Shown piece after piece: positions 6,085 to 13,207 of a stretch of 13,490 bases of DNA. Under the pieces are notes generated by a model. That model did not search any database. It was not told the DNA's origin and was given only the letters and a program-made list of their open reading frames with translations. A program made the position numbers and the translations under genes. The DNA comes from Sulfurimonas sp. UBA6014 (GTDB lineage Bacteria; Campylobacterota; Campylobacteria; Campylobacterales; Sulfurimonadaceae): NCBI GenBank assembly GCA_002428085.1, contig DJAA01000009.1, positions 1 to 13,490 of the forward strand, given 5' to 3'. Within the stretch, counting starts at the first letter, position 1, and each line of letters opens with the position of its first letter.

Positions 6085-6452
6085 TAAACAACCTCCGGCG
6101 CAAGAGATACGATTTTCATAAATCCAGCATAACGTACTTCACGACCGATTGGTCCAAAAATACGAGTCCCGATTGGCTCTCTCTTGTCATCAAGTATAAC
6201 CGCTGCATTGTCATCAAAACGGATAAGAGAACCATTTTCACGGTGAATCTCTTTACTTGTTCGAACGATAACAGCTTTTACAACTTTACCTTTTTTAACT
6301 TTAGCAGTTGGAGTCGCTTTTTTTACAGAAGCAATGATAACATCACCTACTGAAGCATAACGACGCTTAGAACCGCCAAGAACCTTAATACACATAATCT
6401 CTTTTGCACCCGTATTATCAGCTACGTTTAGGCGAGTAAAACTTTGGATCAT
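6084..6452 (-). CDS. rplN: 50S ribosomal protein L14
   Basis: L14 sits at the subunit interface and forms intersubunit bridges with 16S rRNA. The 122-residue length is typical. Signature stretches are MIQSFTRLNVADNTGAKEIMCIKVLGG at the start, GDVIIASVKKATP, VRTSKEIHRENGSLIRFDDNAAVILDD in the centre and GTRIFGPIGREVR near the end. Both ends overlap neighbours by one base as TAATG (rpsQ upstream, rplX downstream), a sign of coupled translation. Confidence 0.98.
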   Translation of the reverse strand: MIQSFTRLNVADNTGAKEIMCIKVLGGSKRRYASVGDVIIASVKKATPTAKVKKGKVVKAVIVRTSKEIHRENGSLIRFDDNAAVILDDKREPIGTRIFGPIGREVRYAGFMKIVSLAPEVV

Positions 6453-6700
6453 TATTTTTCTCCCGTCACTACTGTCTTAAGTCTAAAAGATTTAGTCTTA
6501 GAAAGTGGGCGACATTCGATTGCAATAATCTCATCACCAACTTTTACTTCATTACGCTCATCATGCACTAAGTACTTTTTGAAACGTTTTACAACTTTGT
6601 GGTAACGAGGATGCATTACACGGCGTTCAACAACGATAGAAACCGTTTTTTCGCCTGCAATTGTTACAACTTTACCTTGAATTTCACGTTTATGTGTCAT
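6452..6700 (-). CDS. rpsQ: 30S ribosomal protein S17
   Basis: S17 is an OB-fold primary binder of the 16S 5' domain. The 82-residue protein begins MTHKREIQGKVVTIAGEKT and contains the family signature VVERRVMHPRYHKVVKRFKKYLVHDE and EVKVGDEIIAIECRPLSKTKSFRL. AAGGGA lies just upstream of the ATG, 9 nt after the rpmC stop. Its stop overlaps the rplN ATG. Confidence 0.97.
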   Translation of the reverse strand: MTHKREIQGKVVTIAGEKTVSIVVERRVMHPRYHKVVKRFKKYLVHDERNEVKVGDEIIAIECRPLSKTKSFRLKTVVTGEK

Positions 6701-6709
6701 CGTCGTCCC

Positions 6710-6898
6710 TTAGTTAGCCACTGCATTAAGCGCAGTGTTGATTCTAGCAATATCTTTTTTCGCAACAGTAAGTTCATTATTGTTGGTTAATTGCATCATC
6801 TTTTGTTTAATTTTTAAAGTAAAAAGTTCAGTTTTTTTAGTTTTAAGCAACGCTTTAAGCTCTAGTGAACTTTTATCTGCTAAATCAGAATATTTCAT
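6710..6898 (-). CDS. rpmC: 50S ribosomal protein L29
   Basis: L29 is a small helical hairpin protein near the polypeptide exit tunnel. The 62 residues are compatible with this family: MKYSDLADKSSLELKALLKTKKTELFTLKIKQ followed by the second helix TVAKKDIARINTALN. The protein is weakly conserved, so the call rests also on position between rplP and rpsQ. It overlaps the end of rplP by 14 bp in another frame; GGAG inside rplP lies about 8 nt before its ATG. Confidence 0.94.
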   Translation of the reverse strand: MKYSDLADKSSLELKALLKTKKTELFTLKIKQKMMQLTNNNELTVAKKDIARINTALNAVAN

Positions 6899-7310
6899 TG
6901 TTCATCTCCGCAGTGATTATTTTAGTTTTAAATGGTAACTTGTGTAAAGCCAAAGTTAATGCTTCACGAGCAAGCTCTTGTGGAACACCACCCATCTCAA
7001 AAATTATACGACCTGGTTTAATGTTCATAACCCATGAGTCAACTGAACCTTTACCTTTACCCATACGAGTCTCAAGAGGCTTGGCTGTCAAAGGCTTCGC
7101 AGGAAATACGCGAATCCAAATTTTTCCAGCTCTTTTGATATGACGTGTTGCAGAGATACGAGCCGACTCTATTTGACGAGAGTTGATACGACCTGCTTCT
7201 ACAGCTTTTAAAGCGATATCACCAAAAGCTAGTTTATAACCTGAACGGGCATAACCACGGTTACGTCCCTTCATGACCTTACGGAATTTTGTTCTTTTTG
7301 GCATCAACAT
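6885..7310 (-). CDS. rplP: 50S ribosomal protein L16
   Basis: L16 lies near the A-site tRNA elbow and is needed for late 50S assembly. The 141-residue protein begins MLMPKRTKFRKVMKGRNRG, the canonical L16 start, and continues with GDIALKAVEAGRINSRQIESAR, GKIWIRVFPAKPLTAKP, METRMGKGKG-like RMGKGKGSVDSWV and GGVPQELAREALTLALHKLPFKTK. It starts 2 nt after rpsC and overlaps rpmC by 14 bp. Confidence 0.98.
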   Translation of the reverse strand: MLMPKRTKFRKVMKGRNRGYARSGYKLAFGDIALKAVEAGRINSRQIESARISATRHIKRAGKIWIRVFPAKPLTAKPLETRMGKGKGSVDSWVMNIKPGRIIFEMGGVPQELAREALTLALHKLPFKTKIITAEMNNEIF

Positions 7311-7312
7311 GA

Positions 7313-8032
7313 CTATTCCGCCTTTTCGCTATCGCGTCTTGGAGCACGCTTAGGACGACGAGTCTCTTTTTGCTGCTCTTCTTTTACTTCCGCAGGAATA
7401 CCTTTTGTAAGTACCTCACCTTTGAATATCCAAACCTTCACACCGATACAACCGTACGTCGTATGTGCTTCAGCAAAACCGTAATCAATACGAGCACGAA
7501 GTGTATGCAAAGGAACACGTCCCTCTAAATACCACTCAGTTCTAGCCATCTCAGCACCGCCTAAGCGACCACTTACAGATACTTTGATACCCTTAGCACC
7601 TGAACGTTGTGCACCTTGCATTACTTTTTTCATAGCACGGCGAAACGCAACACGACGCTCAAGTTGAGTTGCTACATTCTCAGCAACAAGTTGTGCCGAA
7701 GTTTGCGCTTTTTTCTCTTCTTTGATATTTAAAGATATTGGCTTGCCAACTAAATCTTGAATTGCAGATTTAATCTTCTCAATGTCCGAACCTTTTTTAC
7801 CAATAATGATACCAGGACGCGCAGCAACGATAGTTACGCGAAGTCTTTTTACTGTTCTTTCTATGATGATGTTAGCAACACCTGCATAGTAAAGCTCTTT
7901 TTTCAAATATGTTCGAATCTTGTAATCTTCACCTAAACTCTCAGGAGCAGTTTTAAAATTTGGGAACCAACGGCTCTCCCAATTTCGGTTGATACCAAGA
8001 CGTAAACCAATAGGATTAACTTTATGACCCAT
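7313..8032 (-). CDS. rpsC: 30S ribosomal protein S3
   Basis: S3 lies at the mRNA entry channel and takes part in mRNA unwinding. The 239-residue protein starts MGHKVNPIGLRLGINRNW. It has a type II KH domain with the GxxG loop GKKG (residues 78-81) in PGIIIGKKGSDIEKI. The C-terminal S3 domain contains RRAMKKVMQGAQRSGAKGIKV and GRLGGAEMARTEWYLEGRVPLHTLRA. It ends in a charged tail rich in Lys, Arg and Glu. The gene is 1 nt from rplV and 2 nt from rplP. Confidence 0.98.
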   Translation of the reverse strand: MGHKVNPIGLRLGINRNWESRWFPNFKTAPESLGEDYKIRTYLKKELYYAGVANIIIERTVKRLRVTIVAARPGIIIGKKGSDIEKIKSAIQDLVGKPISLNIKEEKKAQTSAQLVAENVATQLERRVAFRRAMKKVMQGAQRSGAKGIKVSVSGRLGGAEMARTEWYLEGRVPLHTLRARIDYGFAEAHTTYGCIGVKVWIFKGEVLTKGIPAEVKEEQQKETRRPKRAPRRDSEKAE

Positions 8033-8033
8033 A

Positions 8034-8351
8034 TTATTTACCCTCTACTTCTACTAATATATGTGCTGTTGGTTTTCTAATACCTGACGCCATACCACGA
8101 GCACGTGGACGGAAACGTTTGAGTACTGGACCATTGTCGATACGACATGATGTAACAACACAATCTTGAGCTTCATTACCACTGTTAGCTACTGCAGATG
8201 CAAGAACTTTACCAATAATTTTAGCTGCTTTGTTTGGAGTAAATTCTAAGGCTGCTAATGCTTTTTCAGCATTCATCCCTTGAATCTCTCTTGCAATAAG
8301 GCGAGATTTTATAGGTGACACACGGATAAATTTTAATAATGCTCTAGCCAT
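8034..8351 (-). CDS. rplV: 50S ribosomal protein L22
   Basis: L22 lines the nascent-chain exit tunnel with a long beta hairpin. The 105 residues begin MARALLKFIRVSPIKSRLIAREIQG and include EFTPNKAAKIIGKVLASAVANSGN. The tunnel hairpin is DNGPVLKRFRPRARGMASGIRKPTAHI, where macrolide-related insertions occur in other species; no insertion is seen here. Gaps are 2 nt from rpsS and 1 nt to rpsC. Confidence 0.97.
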   Translation of the reverse strand: MARALLKFIRVSPIKSRLIAREIQGMNAEKALAALEFTPNKAAKIIGKVLASAVANSGNEAQDCVVTSCRIDNGPVLKRFRPRARGMASGIRKPTAHILVEVEGK

Positions 8352-8353
8352 GA

Positions 8354-8632
8354 TTACCCTACCTTCTTCTGTACAGAACCTTTATGGCCCTTAAATGTAC
8401 GTGTTGGTGCAAATTCACCAAGTTTATAACCAATATGGTTCTCTGTAACGTATACAGGAACAAATTGACGTCCGTTGTGAACATTGATTGTTAAACCAAT
8501 CATGTCTGGCAGAATTGTACTTCTACGAGACCATGTTTTGATAGGTTTCTTGTCACCTGCTGCTTTAGCGGTAACAACTTTTTTCATTAAATGGTCATCA
8601 ACAAATGGACCTTTTTTTACTGAACGAGCCAT
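8354..8632 (-). CDS. rpsS: 30S ribosomal protein S19
   Basis: S19 is a 30S head protein that works with S13 at the subunit interface. The 92-residue product begins MARSVKKGPFVDDHLMKKV and contains TWSRRSTILPDMIGLTINVHNGRQFVPVYVTENHIGYKLGEFAPTR in register with the family, ending FKGHKGSVQKKVG. Its ATG overlaps the rplB stop by one base (TAATG). Confidence 0.98.
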   Translation of the reverse strand: MARSVKKGPFVDDHLMKKVVTAKAAGDKKPIKTWSRRSTILPDMIGLTINVHNGRQFVPVYVTENHIGYKLGEFAPTRTFKGHKGSVQKKVG

Positions 8633-9477
8633 TAGCCTACCCTTTTTGCATTTGGTTTACGGCGAGTAATAATAAGTTTACTACTTGCTTTTTTACGACG
8701 AGTTTTAGCACCCTTCGTTGGTTTACCCCAAGGAGTAACTGGATGACGACCTGAGTTTGTTTTACCTTCACCACCACCATGCGGGTGATCAACTGGGTTC
8801 ATAGCAGAACCACGAGTCTGAGGACGAATACCAAGGTGACGCTGACGACCAGCTTTTCCTATAACGATATTGATAAACTCTTCATTGCCCACTAAGCCAA
8901 TAGTTGCTAGACATTCGCCTAAAACTAAACGCATTTCAGAAGAAGGCATACGAAGTGAAACGTACTTACCATCACGACCCATAATTTGAGCAGAAGTTCC
9001 TGCAGAGCGAACCATTTGTCCACCTTTGCCAACTTTGAGCTCAACATTATGGATATTTGTACCCACAGGGATGTTTTTTAGTTTCATAGCATTGCCTGGC
9101 TTAACGTCTAGACCAGATTCAGCAGAACAAACAACATCACCTACATTTAAACCTTTTGGTTGCAATATATATCTTTTCTCCCCATCAACGTATGCAATAA
9201 GTGCAATACGACAGTTGCGGTATGGATCATATTCAATCGCTGCTACAGTCCCTGGAATATCAAACTTATTTCTTTTGAAATCGATGATACGGTAGAGTTT
9301 TTTAGCACCCGCTTGTTTATGACGAGATGTTATACGGCCATGATTATTACGACCTGCCGTTGTTGAGAGTTTTACTAGCAATGAACGAACACTCGCTTTT
9401 GCTGTAATATCACTCGAATCAAGGTTAGTCATAAAACGACGAGACGGAGTCGTTGGTTTATAAGTTTTCATTGCCAT
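8632..9477 (-). CDS. rplB: 50S ribosomal protein L2
   Basis: L2 is one of the most conserved ribosomal proteins; it contacts the peptidyl-transferase region and supports subunit association. The 281 residues show the N-terminal KTYKPTTPSRRF, the SH3-like RNA-binding core and the signature NPVDHPHGGGEGKT. In that signature His231 matches the E. coli His229 implicated in activity. The C-terminus is very basic (KGAKTRRKKASSKLIITRRK). It starts 1 nt after rplW without a strong Shine-Dalgarno, and its stop overlaps the rpsS ATG. Confidence 0.98.
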   Translation of the reverse strand: MAMKTYKPTTPSRRFMTNLDSSDITAKASVRSLLVKLSTTAGRNNHGRITSRHKQAGAKKLYRIIDFKRNKFDIPGTVAAIEYDPYRNCRIALIAYVDGEKRYILQPKGLNVGDVVCSAESGLDVKPGNAMKLKNIPVGTNIHNVELKVGKGGQMVRSAGTSAQIMGRDGKYVSLRMPSSEMRLVLGECLATIGLVGNEEFINIVIGKAGRQRHLGIRPQTRGSAMNPVDHPHGGGEGKTNSGRHPVTPWGKPTKGAKTRRKKASSKLIITRRKPNAKRVG

Positions 9478-9478
9478 C

Positions 9479-9760
9479 TTATACCGCCAAACTTTCTATT
9501 TGTGCACCCTCAGGTAGAGTAACATAGAACTTTTTAAAGTCATTTTGTTTACCTGCAACACCACGGAATTTTTTTGTTTTTCCGTTTTGATTCAATGAGT
9601 TGATATTACTTGGAATGACTCCAAAATACTCACGAAAAACTTCTTTAAGACCTGATTTAGTCATGCGAGGAGAAGTCTGAACTACTATCACACCATTTTC
9701 TTGCATACCAAGAGTCTTTTCTGTATATAATATAGACTTGATGTCTGTAATATCTGCCAT
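9479..9760 (-). CDS. rplW: 50S ribosomal protein L23
   Basis: L23 is at the tunnel exit and is the docking site for trigger factor and SRP. The 93-residue product contains DIKSILYTEKTLGMQENGVIVVQTSPRMTKSGLKEVFREYFGVIPSNINSLNQNGKTKKFRG in which the TEK and N-G-KxKR-like elements match L23. It is more diverged than its neighbours, but position between rplD and rplB is decisive. Its ATG overlaps the rplD stop (TAATG). Confidence 0.96.
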   Translation of the reverse strand: MADITDIKSILYTEKTLGMQENGVIVVQTSPRMTKSGLKEVFREYFGVIPSNINSLNQNGKTKKFRGVAGKQNDFKKFYVTLPEGAQIESLAV

Positions 9761-10374
9761 TACTTAGCCTCACTTATCAGAGTTTCCCATACTGCTTTTT
9801 CTATCACTATCGAGCGATAATTAGCAGCTAAAAAAGCATTTAATTCATTTGATTCTATGACATAACTCGCAGCAATGTTTTCAAATGCCAAGTATGTTTG
9901 TTCATCCAATAAAGATTTAACAATAAGCGTATCTCTCTGATTTAAAGCTTTAAAGATTGCGTATGCATCTTTTGTTTTACCTGATGCAACTTCAAGACTC
10001 TCAACAATAAATAGAGTCCCATTTTGTGCATGCTCATTTAAAGCAAAATTTAAAGCAAGTTTTTTTTGCTTTTTATTTACTTTTAAATCATAGTTACGGT
10101 TATTTTTAGGACCAAATGCTTGACCACCACCAACGAATGTTGGAGCACGCTTAGATCCAGCACGACCACGTCCGCCACCTTTTTGAGCCCATGGTTTTTT
10201 ACCACCACCTCTTACCTCTGCACGTGTTAAAGCAGTCGCAGTGTTTGCTCTCATAGCAGCTTGCGTAGACTTTACATACAAATAGAGGTTATGAGGATTA
10301 ATCCCTGAAAAACTCTCCGGTAATGCTAACTCGGAAGCTTTTTGTAATTTTTCATTTAAAACGATTGCACCCAT
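9760..10374 (-). CDS. rplD: 50S ribosomal protein L4
   Basis: L4 reaches into the exit tunnel with an extended loop; in E. coli it also represses the S10 operon. The 204-residue protein has the long Gly/Arg/Lys-rich loop at about residues 55-87 (RGGGKKPWAQKGGGRGRAGS, then APTFVGGGQAFGP) and the C-terminal globular part. No E. coli-like long S10 leader for L4 binding is obvious upstream of rpsJ. One-base TAATG overlaps join it to rplC and rplW. Confidence 0.97.
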   Translation of the reverse strand: MGAIVLNEKLQKASELALPESFSGINPHNLYLYVKSTQAAMRANTATALTRAEVRGGGKKPWAQKGGGRGRAGSKRAPTFVGGGQAFGPKNNRNYDLKVNKKQKKLALNFALNEHAQNGTLFIVESLEVASGKTKDAYAIFKALNQRDTLIVKSLLDEQTYLAFENIAASYVIESNELNAFLAANYRSIVIEKAVWETLISEAK

Positions 10375-10949
10375 TATTTAGCTACCTTTACACGACCTAG
10401 AGCACCATTTGCTCCTGATACTGAACCAACAACCACAATGATTTTGTTTTCAGCATCGAAAGAAATGACCTCGTTCTTAACACTATTTTGTGTGTTTCCG
10501 TACTGTCCAGGCATTTTCTTGCCCTTCATAACACGACCTGGCCACTCTTTTTGTCCGACAGAACCTGTTCTACGACCAAATCTATGACCGTGTTCAGCTG
10601 GACCACCACTAAAATTCCAGCGCACCATGGCACCTGTAAAACCGCGACCTTTGATTTTGAATGTAGTCTTCAACACACTAGCTTGTGCTAGGGGAGTATA
10701 ATCTACATCGCCAGCTTCAGTATTTGCTACATCTAAAGTAACAAAACGGTTAAATTCTGATGGAAGGTTATACTTTTTTTGTTGACCTTCTATCGCCTTA
10801 TTCATTTTTTTACCGCTCATGTAAGATACAATCGCAGTTCCTTCATTTACTTCACATACTTTCATATCGAGAACTCTTAAAAGAGTCACTGGCTTACTTG
10901 GTATAGAGATAGTACGGCTCATGCCGATTTTTTCAACAATATATTCCAT
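10374..10949 (-). CDS. rplC: 50S ribosomal protein L3
   Basis: L3 starts 50S assembly and reaches toward the peptidyl-transferase centre. The 191-residue protein has the long central extension with KGRGFTGAMVRWNFSGGPAEHGHRFGRRTGSVG and RVMKGKKMPGQYGN. Gln149 there is equivalent to the methylated Gln150 of E. coli (PrmB target). It is shorter than the E. coli protein (209). GGAGAGG lies directly before the ATG, 8 nt after rpsJ. Confidence 0.97.
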   Translation of the reverse strand: MEYIVEKIGMSRTISIPSKPVTLLRVLDMKVCEVNEGTAIVSYMSGKKMNKAIEGQQKKYNLPSEFNRFVTLDVANTEAGDVDYTPLAQASVLKTTFKIKGRGFTGAMVRWNFSGGPAEHGHRFGRRTGSVGQKEWPGRVMKGKKMPGQYGNTQNSVKNEVISFDAENKIIVVVGSVSGANGALGRVKVAK

Positions 10950-10957
10950 GACCTCTC

Positions 10958-11269
10958 CTACTTATCCATAGAGCGAACTTCAACGTCCACTTCCGGTGCA
11001 AGATCAAGTTTCATTAGAGAATCAACAGTTTCAGGCGTAGCTGAAACAATGTCTATCACTCTAGCGTGCATACGGATTTCAAATTGCTCACGAGCTTTTT
11101 TATTGATGTGAACAGATTTTAAAACTGTATATTTACGAATCTTTGTTGGCAAAGGGATAGGACCACGAATTGCGGCACCTGTACGCTTTACAGCCTCTAC
11201 TATTGATGCTACTGATCTATCAAGAACGCGATGATCATAAGCTTTCAACTTCAAACGGATTTTTTCCAT
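10958..11269 (-). CDS. rpsJ: 30S ribosomal protein S10
   Basis: S10 is a 30S head protein that also serves as NusE in antitermination complexes. The 103 residues match the usual length and include MEKIRLKLKAYDHRVLDRSV, GAAIRGPIPLPTKIRKYTVLKSVHINKKAREQFEIRMHARVIDI and DLAPEVDVEVRSMDK. AAGGA lies about 7 nt before the ATG. It is the first gene of the minus-strand array. A promoter match lies about 40-65 nt upstream, in the divergent region shared with the ATPase gene. Confidence 0.98.
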   Translation of the reverse strand: MEKIRLKLKAYDHRVLDRSVASIVEAVKRTGAAIRGPIPLPTKIRKYTVLKSVHINKKAREQFEIRMHARVIDIVSATPETVDSLMKLDLAPEVDVEVRSMDK

Positions 11270-11306
11270 TGTTTTTCCTTCAAAAGAACTCGTTAGGTCT
11301 TGCCCA

Positions 11307-11335
11307 ACTATATATTTACAACGGCGAAATCTTAA
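11307..11335 (-). promoter_or_regulatory. Sigma70-type promoter for the ribosomal array
   Basis: Reading the minus strand, TTAAGA (-35, 4 of 6) and TATAGT (-10, 5 of 6) are separated by 17 nt. A start near 11300 would give a leader of about 30 nt with AAGGA before rpsJ, too short for an E. coli-style L4 attenuator. The strand upstream is very AT-rich, as expected for a strong ribosomal promoter. The match is by eye only. Confidence 0.5.
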
Positions 11336-11394
11336 CTAAATTAACTATTTAATTCAAGGATTTAGGGAGCAAAAATTGATTTAAGTATTAATTT

Positions 11395-11415
11395 ATTTCC
11401 TTTTAATAAGGAAAT
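11395..11415. repeat. Perfect 8-bp inverted repeat in the divergent promoter region
   Basis: ATTTCCTT and AAGGAAAT are separated by TTAAT. The right arm abuts the extended -10 of the ATPase gene and the left arm falls where its -35 would be. It could be an operator. If transcription starts at or near the ATG the repeat is not in the RNA, which favours a DNA-binding role over an RNA hairpin. Confidence 0.5.
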
Positions 11416-11423
11416 GATAAAAT
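11415..11423 (+). promoter_or_regulatory. Extended -10 (TGATAAAAT) of the ATPase gene; mRNA possibly leaderless
   Basis: TGATAAAAT ends only 6 nt before the ATG at 11430, so a start 6-7 nt downstream would fall on or next to the start codon. No Shine-Dalgarno lies at a usable distance (AAGGA is about 16 nt away). The same TGATAAAAT motif precedes rnhB. No good -35 is seen, as is common for Campylobacterota sigma70 promoters. Confidence 0.45.
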
Positions 11424-11429
11424 ACTGCC

Positions 11430-12494
11430 ATGGAAATACTACTAGAAGAATTGTACAAAGCGGATTTATATAGTGATAAATTCAATCAAAGAAAGATATT
11501 TTTAGATGAAAATAGTTTTCAGATAAACGGTATAACACAAAGCGGAAAAACAAAACTTGTCAAAAATTATCTCCTCTCGCTTAAAAAAAGTACCTATTTA
11601 TACATAGACTGCGTAGATATCAGGATTGACGTCCATAAACTCAACGCATCTTTAGCGCAGTTTTGTATCCAAAACAAAATAGATGTTTTGGTGCTAGACA
11701 ATTATACGCTCGATATTAACATCGTCAATGTCTCACAGCTCATCATTTGTTCGCAAACGCATTTAGCAATCGATTATCTACAAACAATCTGGCTTTATCC
11801 TTTGGATTATGAAGAGTTTTTGTCGTATGAGTACAAGTTCGACTCAAGTGCACTGAACCATTTTTTTCAGCTTGGCGGCTATCCGTCGATGCATAAAATA
11901 AATCCTGATGAGAGAAACTTATACATCCAAAAATCACTCCGCTATGCCCTGCCTCCGATGGAGTTTGACATTCTTTGCTACTGTGCAAAAGTGATGTCAC
12001 AAAAGGTCTCTGCCTATACAATTTATGAGAGACTCAAACATACTCGCAAAATTTCCAAAGATAAACTTTACGCCTCCTATGAAAACTTGATAAGCAAAAA
12101 GTATATCCATCAACTTGAAAAAGTTGACCATCCAAAGGCGGCAAAAAAGCTCTATCTCTGTGACATATCTCTAAGGTCTGCATTGACAATCGAGAAACAT
12201 TTTGGGCGTTTGTTTGAAAACATGATATATTTAGAGCTTTTAAAATCGGGTAGAACATGTTACTATGAAGAGAGTGCGGATTTTTTTGTGCCCCATGACA
12301 GCGAGGTTATTTTAGGGATGCCTTTTGCTGATGAGAGAGCGCTTTTTAAAAAATTAGAAAATATGGAAGCTTTTATCATGACCTATCAGGTGAAAAAAGT
12401 AACCGCAGTCACCATGAGCAGTGAAGGGAAAATCTCTCATCCCTTTTCAAATGTAGAGATGCTCCCCTTTGATATTTGGGCGCTAGGAGATTAA
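11430..12494 (+). CDS. Divergent AAA_14/DUF4143-type ATPase
   Basis: The 354-residue protein resembles the ATPase family with an N-terminal AAA_14 domain and a C-terminal DUF4143 domain. Walker A is GITQSGKT (34-41). The Walker B strand is VLVLDN (86-91), with Asn where a catalytic Glu is usual. A sensor-like strand is LIICSQT (104-110). The family-specific turn is WLYPLDYEEFLSYE (121-134), and HFFQLGGYPSMHKI follows (144-157). A winged-helix-like region (about 178-230) leads to LYLCDISLR and the conserved FGRLFENMIYLELLKSGRTCYYEESADFF (258-286). The usual nuclease-like E-x-K after DF is not evident. No signal peptide or membrane segment is seen. Biological role unknown; homologues are poorly characterised. 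It is divergent from the ribosomal array and 91 nt before rnhB. The start rests on the ATG at 11430, without a Shine-Dalgarno. Confidence 0.85.
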   Translation: MEILLEELYKADLYSDKFNQRKIFLDENSFQINGITQSGKTKLVKNYLLSLKKSTYLYIDCVDIRIDVHKLNASLAQFCIQNKIDVLVLDNYTLDINIVNVSQLIICSQTHLAIDYLQTIWLYPLDYEEFLSYEYKFDSSALNHFFQLGGYPSMHKINPDERNLYIQKSLRYALPPMEFDILCYCAKVMSQKVSAYTIYERLKHTRKISKDKLYASYENLISKKYIHQLEKVDHPKAAKKLYLCDISLRSALTIEKHFGRLFENMIYLELLKSGRTCYYEESADFFVPHDSEVILGMPFADERALFKKLENMEAFIMTYQVKKVTAVTMSSEGKISHPFSNVEMLPFDIWALGD

Positions 12495-12505
12495 AGGTAT
12501 ATGTA

Positions 12506-12531
12506 TTGGGTACCCAAAAATCATAGATTTT
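12506..12531. repeat. Palindrome and adjacent inverted repeat between ATPase gene and rnhB
   Basis: TTGGGTACCCAA (12506-12517) is a perfect 12-bp palindrome. It is followed at once by AAAATC-ATA-GATTTT (12517-12531), a 6-bp inverted repeat with a 3-nt loop. Neither is followed by a U-tract, so termination after the ATPase gene is doubtful. Position just upstream of the rnhB promoter would suit an operator. Confidence 0.4.
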
Positions 12532-12561
12532 GACCCTTAAGTTGCAGGGGTTTGATAAAAT
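12530..12561 (+). promoter_or_regulatory. Likely promoter of rnhB
   Basis: TTGACC (12530-12535) and an extended -10 TGATAAAAT (12553-12561) lie 25-56 nt before the rnhB ATG; the spacing is 18 nt if GATAAA is taken as the hexamer. AAGGGA provides a Shine-Dalgarno about 8 nt before the ATG. Found by eye; rnhB could also be read through from the ATPase gene. Confidence 0.45.
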
Positions 12562-12585
12562 ATAAATTAAATAATAAGGGACTCT

Positions 12586-13140
12586 ATGAATGGGATACTT
12601 TGCGGTATAGACGAAGCAGGACGAGGACCGCTTGCGGGTGATTTAGTCATTGCGGGTTGTATTTTACATGTCAAAATAGAGGGACTTGATGATTCTAAAA
12701 AACTCACCCAGAAAAAAAGAGAACTTCTTTATGACAAAATCGTGCAAAATTCAAGCTACCACATTGTGATATTTTCTCCAAAACAAATCGACGACGAGGG
12801 GATTTCTAAATGCTTAGCAAGGGGACTTCAAGAGATTATGCAAACACTTGCCTGCGAAGAATACCTTTTTGATGGAAACACAACCTTTGGTGTCAAAGGT
12901 CTCAAAACCATGATTCAAGCTGATGGCAAAATCCCCGCAGTAAGCGCCGCAAGCATCTTGGCAAAAGTCACCCATGACAGAAACATCATAAAAGACGCCG
13001 AAAAATTCCCTGAATATCAATTTGAAAAACACAAAGGCTACGGGACAGCCTTACATGTACAAATGATTCAAAAATATGGTTACTGTGAAATTCATCGAAA
13101 AAGCTATAAACTAAAAGCATTCGAAGCGACTCTTTTTTAA
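12586..13140 (+). CDS. rnhB: Ribonuclease HII
   Basis: RNase HII cuts the RNA strand of RNA-DNA hybrids and incises at single ribonucleotides left in DNA, starting ribonucleotide excision repair. The 184-residue protein carries the acidic catalytic set: D9 and E10 in GIDEAGRGPLAGD, D96 in YLFDGN, and D113 in QADGKIPAVSAASILAKVTHDR. The GRG triplet (12-14) that recognises the RNA-DNA junction is present, as are LDDSKKLTQKKRE, the HKGYGT tyrosine motif, and the C-terminal HRKSYKL. It is at the short end for the family but no motif is missing. ATG at 12586 has a good AAGGGA upstream. It lies 91 nt after the ATPase gene on the same strand. Confidence 0.97.
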   Translation: MNGILCGIDEAGRGPLAGDLVIAGCILHVKIEGLDDSKKLTQKKRELLYDKIVQNSSYHIVIFSPKQIDDEGISKCLARGLQEIMQTLACEEYLFDGNTTFGVKGLKTMIQADGKIPAVSAASILAKVTHDRNIIKDAEKFPEYQFEKHKGYGTALHVQMIQKYGYCEIHRKSYKLKAFEATLF

Positions 13141-13152
13141 CCTCTACGGATA

Positions 13153-13168
13153 TGAGGCTTGAGCCTCA
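13153..13168 (+). terminator. GC-rich hairpin shortly after rnhB; possible terminator
   Basis: TGAGGC-TTGA-GCCTCA forms a perfect 6-bp stem with a tetraloop, 13 nt after the rnhB stop. The following CCTTGTTATC has few consecutive T, so intrinsic termination is uncertain. Its right arm is also part of a longer competing inverted repeat (13161-13202). Confidence 0.35.
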
Positions 13169-13202
13169 CCTTGTTATCATTGAAGCCAAAAAGGTGAAGC
13201 TC
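13161..13202. repeat. 12-bp imperfect inverted repeat downstream of rnhB
   Basis: GAGCCTCACCTT (13161-13172) and AAGGTGAAGCTC (13191-13202) pair at 11 of 12 positions; in minus-strand RNA the odd position becomes a U-G pair, giving a continuous stem. The left arm overlaps the hairpin at 13153-13168, so the two folds exclude each other. No gene is seen here. Confidence 0.5.
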
Positions 13203-13207
13203 GTGTG

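Noticed and set aside
11270..11300. E. coli-like S10 leader attenuator bound by L4
   Set aside because: The predicted leader is only about 30 nt and shows no hairpin with a U-tract. This depends on the promoter call being right.
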